This document shows, piece by piece, positions 34,058-43,239 of a DNA stretch of 64,000 nucleotides (the stretch's first letter is position 1; the number at the start of each line of letters is the position of its first letter). Origin of the DNA: CAVTBX01 sp963733135. GTDB taxonomy: Bacteria > Actinomycetota > Thermoleophilia > Gaiellales > Gaiellaceae. The translations under genes were made by a program, and so were the position numbers. Location: assembly GCA_963733135.1 (NCBI GenBank), contig CAVTBX010000010.1, positions 186,001 through 250,000 on the forward strand. Reading direction: 5' to 3'. The notes under the pieces were generated by a model. It saw only the letters and a list, made by a program, of their open reading frames with translations, had not been told where the DNA came from and made no database searches.

Positions 34058-35686
34058 ATGCGGCTGAAGGCCCATGAGCTGCTGTGCGCGGCCGCGTTCG
34101 CCGCGGGCGCGGCGGCGAACCCGGCCGCAGCCGCCCCAGGCGATCTCGATCCGAGCTTCAGCTCCGACGGCATGGTCGTCACCAGCTTCCCGAACGGCGC
34201 GACCGAGATCTTCGACATCGCAGTCCAGCGCGACGGGAAGATCGTCGCAGCCGGCGCGTTCGGTCCGGAGGACACGGCTGACTTCGCGCTCGCCCGCTAC
34301 CGCCCGAACGGAAAGCTCGACCGCAGCTTCAGCCGGAACGGCAGGGTTACGCTGAGGTTCGGGCCGGGGGGCGCAGGCGCACAGATTCACGCAATCGTCA
34401 TCCAGCCGAACGGCAGGATCGTCGCGGCAGGCTACGTCCAGACTGGGAGCGACTACGATCTCGCACTCGCGCGTTTCCTCCCGAACGGGCGTCTCGACCG
34501 GACCTTCGGCGGCGACGGGAAGGTGCGAACCTCCGTCGGCACGTATGCGCTCGCCCACGCCCTTGTCCGGCAGCCCAGCGGCAAGATCGTGGCAGGAGCG
34601 GTGGTTGGCCTCCCTGACAGCAGGTTCGCCGCCTTTCGCTACCGGCGCAACGGCACCGTCGACCGGAGTTTCGGACCGACCGGAAACGGCAGGGTGATGA
34701 CGCCGGTTGGGGAAGACTTTGCCGGGGTGGCGGACGCTCTCGTGCAGCCTGACGGCAAGATCGTTCTTGCCGGCACGGCGACCGTCGGCGGCAACCAAGA
34801 CTTCGCGGTCGTCCGCTACCGACGGAACGGAACGCTGGACCCGGGGTTCGGCTCGGGCGGCATTGCAACGACCCCAGTCGTAGGGACGAACTCTGACCGG
34901 GCAAATGGGGTCGCGCTTCAGCCGGACGGGAAGATCATCGCCGCAGGCGAAACCCAGGATCTGAGCAGCGATGCCGACGACTTCGCGCTCGTGCGCTACA
35001 CGACGAACGGCGATCCGGATCCGACGTTCGGGTCGGCTGGGATAGTAACCACGTCGGTCGGCCCCGACTATGACTCGGCCGAGGACGTGGTCGTGCAACG
35101 GAGCGGAAGGATTGTCGCCGCGGGCTTCACCTTCGGGACTCCAACCAGGTTCGCGATCGTACGGTACGGCCCTGGCGGAACTCCGGATCCGAGCTTTGGC
35201 TCCGGCGGCCTCGCCACACTCGCCGTGGGCTCGGGCGGTTCGCTCGCCAAAGCCGCCGCGCTGCGGGCCGACGGGAGGATTGTGGTCGGCGGAGAGGCCG
35301 CCTCGGGATCGCGCAGGCACTTCGCGCTCGTCCAGCTCCTAGCTGCGTTCCCGAGGGTCTCGATCCGCGGCGACTCTCGTCTGGAGGGAGACGGCGGCGA
35401 GCGCGTCCTGCGGTTCCCGATTCGCCTCTCCGAGCCGCCCGGCACAACGCCCGTCGACGTGTCGTACGCGACGGTCGAACGCTCCGCCCTCGCGCCGCAG
35501 GACTATCTGTCCGAGCAGGGCGAGTTCCGGTTCTCCGGCGCGCGCGTCCTCAGGTGGATCAGGGTCGTCGCGTTCGGCGACAGGCGGGTCGAGCCGAACG
35601 AACGCTTCCGCGTGCGGATCTCGCTATCGGGTAACGCGACCCTCGGACGTGCTCGCGGCACGGGAACGATCCGAAACGACGACTAG
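34058..35686 (+). CDS. Secreted delta-60-repeat protein with C-terminal Calx-beta-like domain
   Basis: After a signal peptide (MRLKAHELLCAAAFAAGAAA, cleavage after the Ala run) come about seven 'delta-60' repeats of roughly 50-60 residues, each with a core like DGKIVAAGAF...DFALARYRPNGKLD.SF (for example QPDGKIVLAGTATVGGNQDF). The last ~110 residues (FPIRLSEPPGTTPVDVSYAT, ALAPQDYLSEQGEFRFSG, VEPNERFRVRISLSGNATL) match a Calx-beta domain, which often binds calcium. A surface or extracellular beta-propeller-like structural role is inferred. Its 3' end overlaps convergent plsC by 4 nt. Confidence 0.85.
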   Translation: MRLKAHELLCAAAFAAGAAANPAAAAPGDLDPSFSSDGMVVTSFPNGATEIFDIAVQRDGKIVAAGAFGPEDTADFALARYRPNGKLDRSFSRNGRVTLRFGPGGAGAQIHAIVIQPNGRIVAAGYVQTGSDYDLALARFLPNGRLDRTFGGDGKVRTSVGTYALAHALVRQPSGKIVAGAVVGLPDSRFAAFRYRRNGTVDRSFGPTGNGRVMTPVGEDFAGVADALVQPDGKIVLAGTATVGGNQDFAVVRYRRNGTLDPGFGSGGIATTPVVGTNSDRANGVALQPDGKIIAAGETQDLSSDADDFALVRYTTNGDPDPTFGSAGIVTTSVGPDYDSAEDVVVQRSGRIVAAGFTFGTPTRFAIVRYGPGGTPDPSFGSGGLATLAVGSGGSLAKAAALRADGRIVVGGEAASGSRRHFALVQLLAAFPRVSIRGDSRLEGDGGERVLRFPIRLSEPPGTTPVDVSYATVERSALAPQDYLSEQGEFRFSGARVLRWIRVVAFGDRRVEPNERFRVRISLSGNATLGRARGTGTIRNDD

Positions 35687-36309
35687 AGGCCCTCGAGCTC
35701 CTCGATCTGCTGCGTGAGCCTGACCGTCGCGCGCTGCGCGGCCTCACGCTTCACACGTACATCGGTTTGGAGCTCGACTGGTGGCCCGAACCTCACTCGG
35801 AGCGGCCCAAGACGCGAGAGACGGCTCGTGCCTGTGATCGAGGCCGGCACTAGAGGCACACCGGTCGCGAGCGCGATCCGCGCGGCCCCCGGGTGCGGCT
35901 CGGCGACCCGGCGCTTCAGGAGGCCCTTCGTGCGCCGCGTGCCCTCCGGGAACATGGCGACCGCGCCACCCTCGCGCGCGAGTCTCACCGCCGTCCGAAA
36001 GGACTCGATATCGGCCTCGCCGCGTCGCACCGGAAACGCGCCGACTGCATCGAAGAACAGCTTGAACAGCGGGTTGTAGAGCTCGGCCTTGGCCATGAAA
36101 TGGAGTTGCCGCGGATAGACTGCGAGACTGAGCGGCCAGGGGTCGAAGTTGGACGTGTGGTTGGCGGCGAGCACGAATCCACCCTCGCGAGGCAGGTGCT
36201 CGAGCCCCTCGACGCGAAGTCTGTAGAGGCCGAAGACAACGGGGCGGCTCATCCACGCGATGAGCCGGTAGGCGAGCGGAAGCCCGTCTCTCACGGCCAC
36301 TGGTTGCAT
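35683..36309 (-). CDS. plsC: 1-acyl-glycerol-3-phosphate acyltransferase-like (PlsC family)
   Basis: The 208-aa protein has the acyltransferase motifs NHTSNFDPW (H-x4-D, near residue 52) and FPEGTRR (near 121), plus VPASITGTSRL further on. These define the PlsC/LPLAT fold that acylates lysophosphatidate at the inner membrane. An N-terminal hydrophobic segment (LIAWMSRPVVFGLYRL) anchors it. It diverges from topB, sharing a short promoter region. Confidence 0.88.
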   Translation of the reverse strand: MQPVAVRDGLPLAYRLIAWMSRPVVFGLYRLRVEGLEHLPREGGFVLAANHTSNFDPWPLSLAVYPRQLHFMAKAELYNPLFKLFFDAVGAFPVRRGEADIESFRTAVRLAREGGAVAMFPEGTRRTKGLLKRRVAEPHPGAARIALATGVPLVPASITGTSRLSRLGPLRVRFGPPVELQTDVRVKREAAQRATVRLTQQIEELEGL

Positions 36310-36337
36310 TCTCCCCGTTCGCTACCGTGTTTCGCAG

Positions 36338-38534
36338 ATGCCGAAAACGCTCGTAATCGCAGAGAAGCCCTCCGTCGGCCGCGATCTCGCGGGCGTCCTG
36401 CCGGGCACCTACAAGCAGTCGAAGGACAAGACTGCACTGGTCGGCGACGACTACGTGATCAGCTGGGCCGTCGGCCACCTCGTGGGGCTCGCGGAGCCTG
36501 ACTCTTATGACCCCAAGTTCAAGAAGTGGCGCTACGCGGATCTGCCGATCGTCCCGGCGAAATTCAAGCTGGTGCCGAACGACGACCGCGCCAAGAAGCA
36601 GCTCTCGGCCGTGCACAAGCTCATCAAGGACGACGAGATCGACCGGATCGTGAACGCGTGCGACGCCGGCCGCGAGGGCGAGCTGATCTTCGCCTACCTC
36701 TACGAGACGTCGAAGTCGAAGAAGCCGGTCGAGCGCCTCTGGCTCAACTCGATGACGCGAAAGGCGATCGAGGATGCCTTCGGCGAGCTTCGGCCCGGCG
36801 AGGAGATGAACCTGCTCGAGGCCGCTGCACGCTCCCGGAACGAGGCCGACTGGCTCGTCGGCATGAACGCGACGCGCGCGGCCACGATCCGGCTCCGCTC
36901 GGCCTTCGACGGGGCCGTGTCTCTCGGTCGCGTGCAGACGCCGACCCTGGCGCTCGTCGCGCGCCGCGAGCAGGAGATCCGCGCGTTCGTGCCCTGAGCC
37001 CTACTGGCTCGTCGAGGCGCGCTTCGCAGCCCACGAGGACCGGCTCTACAGCGGTCGCTATCTCGGCGGCAAGCGGATCCCCGAGACCGACGCGACCAAG
37101 GTCGTCGATGAGACCCGCGGGAAGCCCGGCGAGATCACGAAGCTCGAGAAGAAGGAGGAGCGCGAGCGCCCGCAGCTCCTCTACGACCTCACGTCCCTCC
37201 AGCGAAACGCCAACAACCTCTTCGGCTTCTCGGCCCGGCGGACGCTCGCGGCCGCGCAGAAGCTCTACGAGGACAAGAAGGCGATCACCTACCCGCGAAC
37301 GAACTCACGCTTCCTGCCGAGCGACATGATCGGCGAGATCAAGCCGACCGCGACCCTCGTGGGCCGAAACCGCGAGTACACGCAGGCCGCCGCCTACGTC
37401 ACGCGGCTCGACAAGCTGCCGCTCGGCCGCGTGGTCAACGACAAGAAGGTCTCCGACCACCACGCGATCATCCCGACGAAGTCCCAGCACGCGCTCGAGA
37501 AGATGTCGGACGACGAGCGCAAGATCTACGACCTCGTCGCCAAGCGCTTCCTCGCTGTCTTCCACCCCGAGGCCGTCTTCGAGCGGACGCGCATCGAGAC
37601 CACCGTCGCCGAGCACGTCTTCCGCACGAGCGGCCGCGTGCTGATCGAGGCCGGCTGGAAGGCCGTCTACGGAGACGAGCCGCGCCAGACCGACGCGACC
37701 GAAGACGACACGGGCGGCGACCAGGCATTGCCTCCGCTCGAGCAGGGGGAAAGCGTAGAGACGCTCGCCGTCGAGTCGATCCAGAAGGAGACGCAGCCGC
37801 CGCGGCGCTTCTCCGAGGCCTCGCTCCTCGCCGCTATGGAGACGGCAGGCAAGGACATCGGCGACGCGGAGCTTCGCGAGGCGATGAAGGACTCCGGAAT
37901 CGGCACGCCGGCGACGCGCGCGTCGATCATCGAGCGCCTGATCCAGGTCGGCTACATCGAGCGTGACGGCCGCGCCCTGCATGCGACCGAAAAGGGCATC
38001 CAGGTCATCGAGCTCCTCGGAGAGCATCCGCTCACCTCGCCGGAGCTGACCGGGAGCTGGGAGCACCGGCTCGGCCTGATCGAGCAGGGCGACGACAGCC
38101 GCAAGTCCTTCATGGACGACATCGTCAAGTTCACGACCGAGACCGTCCAGGAGCTCGACAAGCTCAAGGACGTGAAGATCGAGCGCGCCAACCTGGGACC
38201 GTGCCCAGTCTGCGGCCGTGACGTGATCGAGAACCGGAAGGGCTACTCCTGCTGGTCGAAAGACGACCCGGGCTGCGGTTTCGTGATCTGGAAGCGCAAG
38301 GCCGGCAAGATCCTGCCGGTGGGCGTCGTCAAGGAGCTCATGGCGACTGGGAAGACCGAGAAGCAGGTCACGGGGTTCAAGGGCCGCTCGGGCAAGAGCT
38401 TCCGCGCGAAGCTCAAGATGGAGCAGGATCCGGAGACCGGTAAATGGCGCGTCGACTTCGACGAGGACTGGGCCCGCGAGCCGCGGCCCGATCCTCCCGC
38501 TGAGCCGGTTCCGGCCGGCGTCGGTGCCGAATAG
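36338..38534 (+). CDS. topB: DNA topoisomerase III, one frameshift
   Basis: The N-terminal toprim (VIAEKPSVGRDLAGVLPG; ACDAGREGELIFAYLY) is of the type IA, Topo III kind. The catalytic Tyr lies in ITYPRTNSRFLP (codon 37290-37292). C-terminal to the core is a zinc-ribbon-like repeat (CPVCGRDVIENRKGYSCWSK...GCGFVIW) and a Lys-rich tail. One extra T near 36995 creates a false stop after AFVP; without it the sequence reads VPEPYWLVEARF. Restored length is about 731 aa. The enzyme relaxes or decatenates DNA. TACCGT lies 9 nt before the ATG. Confidence 0.88.
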
Positions 38535-38715
38535 GTAAAGACCCTCCAAAACGTGGATAGCGCCGGGTTACGGCCCGGTTAAGGTGTGGAGTAGGCCCTC
38601 GACACGTCGAGGGAATCGACCATACGCTGCGAACGTTTTTCACACCGGAGACGTCTAACTGAGTGGACCCTGCCATCCGGCAGAAACGTTCAGACGAAAG
38701 GGAAGTAGAAGGATC
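38535..38715. other. Intergenic leader of the sigma-factor gene with hairpins
   Basis: The 181-bp gap holds CCGGG-TTACGG-CCCGG near 38562, the perfect hairpin CCCTCGAC-AC-GTCGAGGG (38596-38613) and CTGCC-ATCC-GGCAG near 38673. The first two probably terminate topB; the last would lie in the leader of the sigma gene. No ORF is present. Confidence 0.5.
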
Positions 38716-39774
38716 TTGCCCAACTCGATCAGCGAAGTTCTGGAGACCGTTCAGGGACGCTCTCTCGTGGAGAGCGCCGAGGAGCGCGGCTACGTCGAGC
38801 CGGCCGAGCTCGAGGCGCTCGCGCTCGAGTTGGATCTCGGCGATCAGGAGATCGCCGACGTTACGCACGAGCTCGAGTCGATCGGCCTGGACGTCGGTAG
38901 CGCCCGCGGAGCCGAGGAGGAGGTCACCGTCGCGCCGGAGCCCACGGTTTCGGTCGGGGCGGGCGACAGCCTTCAGCTCTTCCTCGCCGACGTCGGCAGG
39001 CACAAGCTGCTGACCGCGGCTGACGAGGTCATGCTCGCGAAGCAGATCGAGAAGGGCGACCCCATCGCCAAGCGCCGCATGATCGAGTCGAACCTCCGGC
39101 TCGTCGTGTCGATCGCCAAGGGCTACCGGGGCCTCGGCGTGCCGTTCCTCGACCTGATCCAGGAGGGCACGCTCGGCCTGAACCGCGCCGTCGAGAAGTT
39201 CGACTGGCGCCGCGGCTTTAAGTTCTCGACCTACGCGACCTGGTGGATCCGCCAGTCGGTGCAGCGCGCCGTCGCGAACAACGCGCGCACGATTCGCGTG
39301 CCCGTTCACGTCGTAGAGCGCCAGCAGAAGCTGTCGCGGGCGGCCCGCCGGCTCGAGGTCGAGCTGGGTCGCGAGGCGACGAAGGAGGAGCTCGCAGAGG
39401 CCACCGGCCTCCCCCTCCAGCACGTCGACGAGGCGCTCGGCGCCGCGCAGGCGTCCGTGTCGCTGAACCAGTCGGTCGGTACCGACGACGAGGGCGAGCT
39501 CGGAGACCTCTTCGCCGACCGCGAGGCCGTCGACCCGTTCGACGAGGCCGAGGAGTCGCTTCGCAGGCAGGGCGTTCGCCGCGCGCTCGACGCGCTGCCC
39601 GAACGGGAGCGCCGCATCCTCGAGCTTCGCTTCGGCTTCGACGGCGAACCCTGGACGCTCGAGGCGATCGGCCACGAGCTCGGCCTGACGCGCGAGCGCG
39701 TCCGCCAGCTCGAGGGCCAGGCCCTCGCGAGGCTCGCGGCGATCCGCGATCTCGCTTCCGTCGCGGCTGCCTAA
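38716..39774 (+). CDS. RNA polymerase primary-type sigma factor (sigma-70 family)
   Basis: The 352-aa protein keeps a region 1.1-like N terminus (SAEERGYVEPAELEALALEL), region 1.2 (DSLQLFLADVGRHKLLTAAD), region 2 with the RpoD-type FSTYATWWIRQSVQRAVANN, region 3 and region 4.2 (LTRERVRQLEGQALARL). Region 1.1 plus an intact region 2.4 indicate a group 1 or 2 sigma. It starts at TTG 38716 with GAAGGA 4-5 nt upstream. Whether it is the essential SigA cannot be decided from one window. Confidence 0.9.
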   Translation: MPNSISEVLETVQGRSLVESAEERGYVEPAELEALALELDLGDQEIADVTHELESIGLDVGSARGAEEEVTVAPEPTVSVGAGDSLQLFLADVGRHKLLTAADEVMLAKQIEKGDPIAKRRMIESNLRLVVSIAKGYRGLGVPFLDLIQEGTLGLNRAVEKFDWRRGFKFSTYATWWIRQSVQRAVANNARTIRVPVHVVERQQKLSRAARRLEVELGREATKEELAEATGLPLQHVDEALGAAQASVSLNQSVGTDDEGELGDLFADREAVDPFDEAEESLRRQGVRRALDALPERERRILELRFGFDGEPWTLEAIGHELGLTRERVRQLEGQALARLAAIRDLASVAAA

Positions 39775-39903
39775 CCGGCGCCTGACGGAGGCTTGTCCGA
39801 GCCATCGGGCGCCGCGCGACTCGTAGCGGGTAGCGGCTTCCCTCTTTCGAGGGGGAAGGCGGAACTAAAGCGGCAAACCGCGAGTGCCGATGCCCCTCTC
39901 CGT

Positions 39904-40236
39904 ATGGACGCTGCCCAGCGCAAGGACATCCTCAGTCGCTACCTGGACCATTCGCGCCGATTCGAGGAGGCTGCGGCGCGCCGAGGCGGCAACCAGAGCG
40001 CCGATGTCATCCCGTTCCAGGCTCCGCTCCGCGAGCTCGAGCAGGAGCCGACGATGCGGGAGATCGAGGTGCTCCAGCTGATCTCAGACGGACTCGTCAA
40101 CAGAGAGATCGGCCAGCGTCTCTTCCTCTCGGAGGAGACGGTCAAGTCGCACGTCCGCCACTTGCTGGCGAAGCTCCAGGCCCGCAGCCGAGCGCACGCA
40201 GTCGCGATCGGCTTCAGGCGAGGCCTGATCGCCTAA
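39904..40236 (+). CDS. LuxR/GerE-type DNA-binding protein (110 aa)
   Basis: The C-terminal ~65 residues are a GerE helix-turn-helix: PTMREIEVLQLISDGLVNRE, IGQRLFLSEETVKSHVRHLL and AKLQARSRAHAVAIGFRRG. No receiver or sensor domain precedes it; the first ~45 residues (MDAAQRKDILSRYLDHSRRF) are helical and possibly dimerising. The ATG 39904 is chosen because frames upstream lack family sequence. A strong hairpin overlaps its stop codon. Confidence 0.82.
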   Translation: MDAAQRKDILSRYLDHSRRFEEAAARRGGNQSADVIPFQAPLRELEQEPTMREIEVLQLISDGLVNREIGQRLFLSEETVKSHVRHLLAKLQARSRAHAVAIGFRRGLIA

Positions 40237-40252
40237 GAGCTAGGCGATCAGG
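40224..40252 (+). terminator. Strong hairpin at the end of the LuxR-type gene
   Basis: CCTGATCGCCTA (40224-40235) pairs perfectly with TAGGCGATCAGG (40241-40252) around a 5-nt loop. The stem includes the last codons and the TAA stop. No T run follows, so it may terminate or stabilise the transcript. Confidence 0.65.
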
Positions 40253-40287
40253 CAGTTAGTCAACAGATTCAACAGCCCTGTGGACAA

Positions 40288-40305
40288 ATCCCTCAGGGGA
40301 GGGAT
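40288..40305. promoter_or_regulatory. Dyad ATCCCTC-N4-GAGGGAT
   Basis: This perfect 7-bp inverted repeat has the same half-site as the longer dyad at 40480-40505. It lies in a 289-bp gap that also contains three CAACAG repeats and one TGTGGACAA (reverse of the DnaA-box TTGTCCACA) at 40279-40287. It looks like part of a two-site operator region upstream of the HD-GYP gene. Confidence 0.5.
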
Positions 40306-40479
40306 GTCAACAGCTGTGTCGGCTTAGAGACTTCGGTGTCGCTGGAGATGCGGCTTGTTACCAGTTTCTCCAGCCACCGGCGATGGCTGCATACGACGCG
40401 AATCCAACGATGGCCGAGACGATCGGCGGGCGCTTGTGAAGCATTTCGCTCCTTCTGCGGGGGCTAACGGCGACGCGAA

Positions 40480-40505
40480 GAATATCCCTCATTTGAGGGA
40501 TATTC
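40480..40505. promoter_or_regulatory. Perfect 12-bp inverted repeat upstream of HD-GYP gene
   Basis: GAATATCCCTCA and TGAGGGATATTC flank TT. The run is AT-rich against a GC-rich background and encodes rare codons if read as protein, which suggests it is not coding. It lies 20 nt before the chosen start at 40526 and shares its ATCCCTC half-site with 40288-40305. An operator or RNA hairpin controlling the HD-GYP gene is inferred. Confidence 0.55.
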
Positions 40506-40525
40506 AAGTACTGGCCCGTAACAGG

Positions 40526-41884
40526 GTGATCCGCGCCGCCAGGCGCACCCAGCCCATTACGCGCTATGCGTCCTTGCTGTGCATGCTCACGGCCGGCTTG
40601 GTTGTTGGGCTCGTCGCCGTCGGGGAGCGCCCCGAGGGCCCTCTCTGGCTGATTCTCGTCTTGGCGATGCTCGCGCTGGCAGCCGAGCAGCAGCCGGTGC
40701 GTATCAACGCCGGGACCGAGGTCACGGTGTCAGTCCTGCCAATTCTCTTTGCCGCCGTAGCGTTCGGACCCCTAACCGCGATGATCGTCGGTGCAGTTGG
40801 CCTCATTGGTCAGTTTCGTGCGCCCTATGCGAGATGGACGATCTGGACGTGCGAATGCGCACTAGCGGCCGGACTTGCCGGCGTGGCTGCCCTCTTAGCC
40901 GGCGCCGGCCTCAACTCCTTCGGAGCCGTTGCCGCTGCGGTTGTCGCGGCGACGTGCGTCGAGGCGGCCGTCGATGCACTCTTGGCCGCAGGGGTACTGG
41001 CCGCGCGGCGAGGCGAATCGTGGAAAGCATTCCTCCTCTCAGCGGCCCCGATCAGCCTCGTCACAATTCCTCTGTATGCGCCAGTCACCATCCTGCTGGT
41101 TTATGCCTATCGGGAACTTTCGGGATGGACGGTGCTGCTCTTCTTCGGACCGGCCTTCGCTGCTCATAGCCTCTATCGCCTCTACCGCGAGCAGCGTCGA
41201 GCGACCGACGAACTCAAGCAGGTCAACGAAACGTTGGAACGTGCGAACATTTCGTTCGCCGGCGCGTTGATCGCGGCTCTCGATGCTCGTGACCAGTACA
41301 CAGCCGGACACTCGGCTGCCGTGGCTGTCTACGCGCGTGAAATCGCTCGCGAGCTGGGTATGTCTGACGGAGAACAAGAGCGAATTCATCTGACGGGTCT
41401 TGTTCATGACATCGGCAAAGTCGGACTACCTCCAGGCATCCTGGAGAAGCCCGGTGCTCTCACCGCCGAGGAGCGGATCACCATGGAGCAGCACTCCGCG
41501 ATCGGCGAGCGAATCCTTTCCCGCGTCGAGGACTATGCGGCAGACATCGCAATCGTCGTTCGACACCACCACGAGCGAGTAGATGGCGGGGGATATCCAG
41601 ATGGTCTGGGCGGGTCGAGGATTCCGTTGATGGCTCGGATCATTGCGGTTGCCGATGCGTACGACGCAATGACTTCGGCTCGGCCATATCGTGACGCGAT
41701 GCCGAGCGGCGTGGCCCTGGCGCGACTAGTAGAGGGGGCGGGTACGCAATTCGACGAGTCTGTCGTAGCCGCCTTCCAACGTGTTCTGACGAGCGACGTG
41801 CTCACTCGACCGGAACATGCCGACGCTTGGAGCCATCATTCCCAGGCCTCCCGGCCCGCCTTGGCGCTCGTCAAGTCTGCTTAG
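40526..41884 (+). CDS. Membrane-bound HD-GYP phosphohydrolase (probable c-di-GMP phosphodiesterase)
   Basis: From GTG 40526 the product is 452 aa. The N-terminal half has about eight membrane segments (MASE-like; LWLILVLAMLALAAEQQPV and following). A short coiled link (TDELKQVNETLERANISF) leads to an HD-GYP domain: AALDARDQYTAGHSAAVAVY, LVHDIGKVGLPPGILEKPG (HD), HHHERVDGGGYPDGLGG (HHExxDGxGYP) and IIAVADAYDAMTSARPYRDA. Such domains hydrolyse cyclic di-GMP. The start is uncertain: in-frame GTG 40436 would read through a perfect inverted repeat. The gene is less GC-rich than its neighbours. Confidence 0.85.
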   Translation: MIRAARRTQPITRYASLLCMLTAGLVVGLVAVGERPEGPLWLILVLAMLALAAEQQPVRINAGTEVTVSVLPILFAAVAFGPLTAMIVGAVGLIGQFRAPYARWTIWTCECALAAGLAGVAALLAGAGLNSFGAVAAAVVAATCVEAAVDALLAAGVLAARRGESWKAFLLSAAPISLVTIPLYAPVTILLVYAYRELSGWTVLLFFGPAFAAHSLYRLYREQRRATDELKQVNETLERANISFAGALIAALDARDQYTAGHSAAVAVYAREIARELGMSDGEQERIHLTGLVHDIGKVGLPPGILEKPGALTAEERITMEQHSAIGERILSRVEDYAADIAIVVRHHHERVDGGGYPDGLGGSRIPLMARIIAVADAYDAMTSARPYRDAMPSGVALARLVEGAGTQFDESVVAAFQRVLTSDVLTRPEHADAWSHHSQASRPALALVKSA

Positions 41885-41985
41885 ACAAGCCGCGCAAGCC
41901 AATTCGGTGATCAGGTGGGTGGGGGTTGCACATCGGTGCGGCTGTTCTCTAGTTTCTTCTGATACCGCCATGAGCCCGCCCTCTC

Positions 41986-43230
41986 TCACGCGGATGACCG
42001 CACAGAGCGCGCTGCGGCCTGACCGCTTCGGACTGCGCTCTCCATGGTCGCGGGCCACCCCGTCGCCGTCCAGGCGCCTGCGCGGGCCACGTTCGGAAGA
42101 CCGGTACGGGAATCACGCCGCTCCGCGGCGGTGCCCGGGCGGCCCGCGAAGGTGGCCGCCGGCTCTCGGCTCACGCGAGACCACAGGAGCTCCGCCGGGC
42201 CAAGGCGGGCGGTGAGCTCGCCGGCCATGAGCTCGACGAGGGCGCGACCGCGGATTTCGACGAGCTCGGGCACGCCGCTCGCGACGACGGTCAGGTACTG
42301 ACCCCGCTCCGGCTCGTGGCCGGTGAGGCGGCCTCGGTCGAAGACCCAGTGGGCGGGGCTTCCGAGCAGCGCGGCCAAGCGCGGCCGCATGATCGGGCGG
42401 TCGAAGAGCAGGTGGACGCTCACGATCGGGGAGTCCTCGAGCGCCGGGGGCGCCTCGCCGAGCACCTCCGCGCTCTCCTCGGGCGGCAGGGCGACGACAA
42501 TCGCGTCGCCTGGCACCCGTTCGCCGTCGGCGAGCACGGCCTCCATCCTGTCGACCTCCACGACCCGTGCTCGCAGCCGGATGTCGGCTCCGGCCGCGGC
42601 GAGCGAACGCCCCGCCGCCTCGCCGTGGATCTCACCGAGCGGCGCGACGGGCAGCACGAGATCACTCGCACCTCGTCCTCCGAAGAGAGCGGTCTGAACC
42701 GTGAAGACCCCGAGCGCAGCGCTCGCCTCCTCGCTTCGGATGTTGAGCGCTGGACGGATGAAGACGTCCCAGAAGCGATCGATCGCAGCCTGCGACTGGC
42801 CGAGACGTCGCAAGACCTCGCCGAAGGTCTCGCCGTCGTGCGCGTCCGGATCGAGGCTGGCCAGCCGGCGTGCGACACGGGCGACGCCGACCCGGTCGCC
42901 GATGGACAAATGCCCGTACCGGAGGAGGCCGAGAGCGCCCGCCCGGATGGCCGAGACGCGGCCGCGCTCGTCGATCGCGGTGAGCTCGAGCGGGACACGC
43001 TCGATCCGGTCGAGCGACCCGACCCTCCTCAGGAAGCCGAGGTACTCCGTGCAGCAGCCGAGCGCGATGTGCTGGCCGTTGTCAGGGGGCGGTGGAGGAT
43101 CTCCCTCCCGCTCGGGCAGCGTCTGGACGGCACCGCCGAGCGTTGGTCGAGCCTCGAGGAGCGTGACCTCGTGCCCGGCGTCGACGAGGTCGAGTGCCGC
43201 GGCGAGCCCGGCCAGCCCGCCGCCGACCAC
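41986..43230 (-). CDS. hpnE: Hydroxysqualene dehydroxylase (FAD-dependent desaturase)
   Basis: The 414-aa protein opens with VGGGLAGLAAALDLVDAGHE (FAD loop) and has PDNGQHIALGCCTEYLGFLR, a phrase typical of HpnE. It converts hydroxysqualene to squalene in the HpnCDE route. It sits directly after the HpnC-HpnD fusion gene. A better N terminus (VKSAVVVGGGLAG, from a GTG overlapping the upstream stop as GTGA at 43240-43243) would need one more base near 43232, so a small deletion may be present. Confidence 0.87.
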   Translation of the reverse strand: MVGGGLAGLAAALDLVDAGHEVTLLEARPTLGGAVQTLPEREGDPPPPPDNGQHIALGCCTEYLGFLRRVGSLDRIERVPLELTAIDERGRVSAIRAGALGLLRYGHLSIGDRVGVARVARRLASLDPDAHDGETFGEVLRRLGQSQAAIDRFWDVFIRPALNIRSEEASAALGVFTVQTALFGGRGASDLVLPVAPLGEIHGEAAGRSLAAAGADIRLRARVVEVDRMEAVLADGERVPGDAIVVALPPEESAEVLGEAPPALEDSPIVSVHLLFDRPIMRPRLAALLGSPAHWVFDRGRLTGHEPERGQYLTVVASGVPELVEIRGRALVELMAGELTARLGPAELLWSRVSREPAATFAGRPGTAAERRDSRTGLPNVARAGAWTATGWPATMESAVRSGQAAARSVRSSA

Positions 43231-43239
43231 GACTGCTCT

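Noticed and set aside
36990..37000. In-frame TGA in topB as a possible selenocysteine codon
   Set aside because: The downstream protein continues in a different frame; a single extra T explains it, and no SECIS-like hairpin or selenoprotein machinery is seen.
40279..40287. TGTGGACAA, an exact match (reverse) to an actinobacterial DnaA box
   Set aside because: Only one box is present, with no dnaA, dnaN or box cluster nearby, so this is not an origin.
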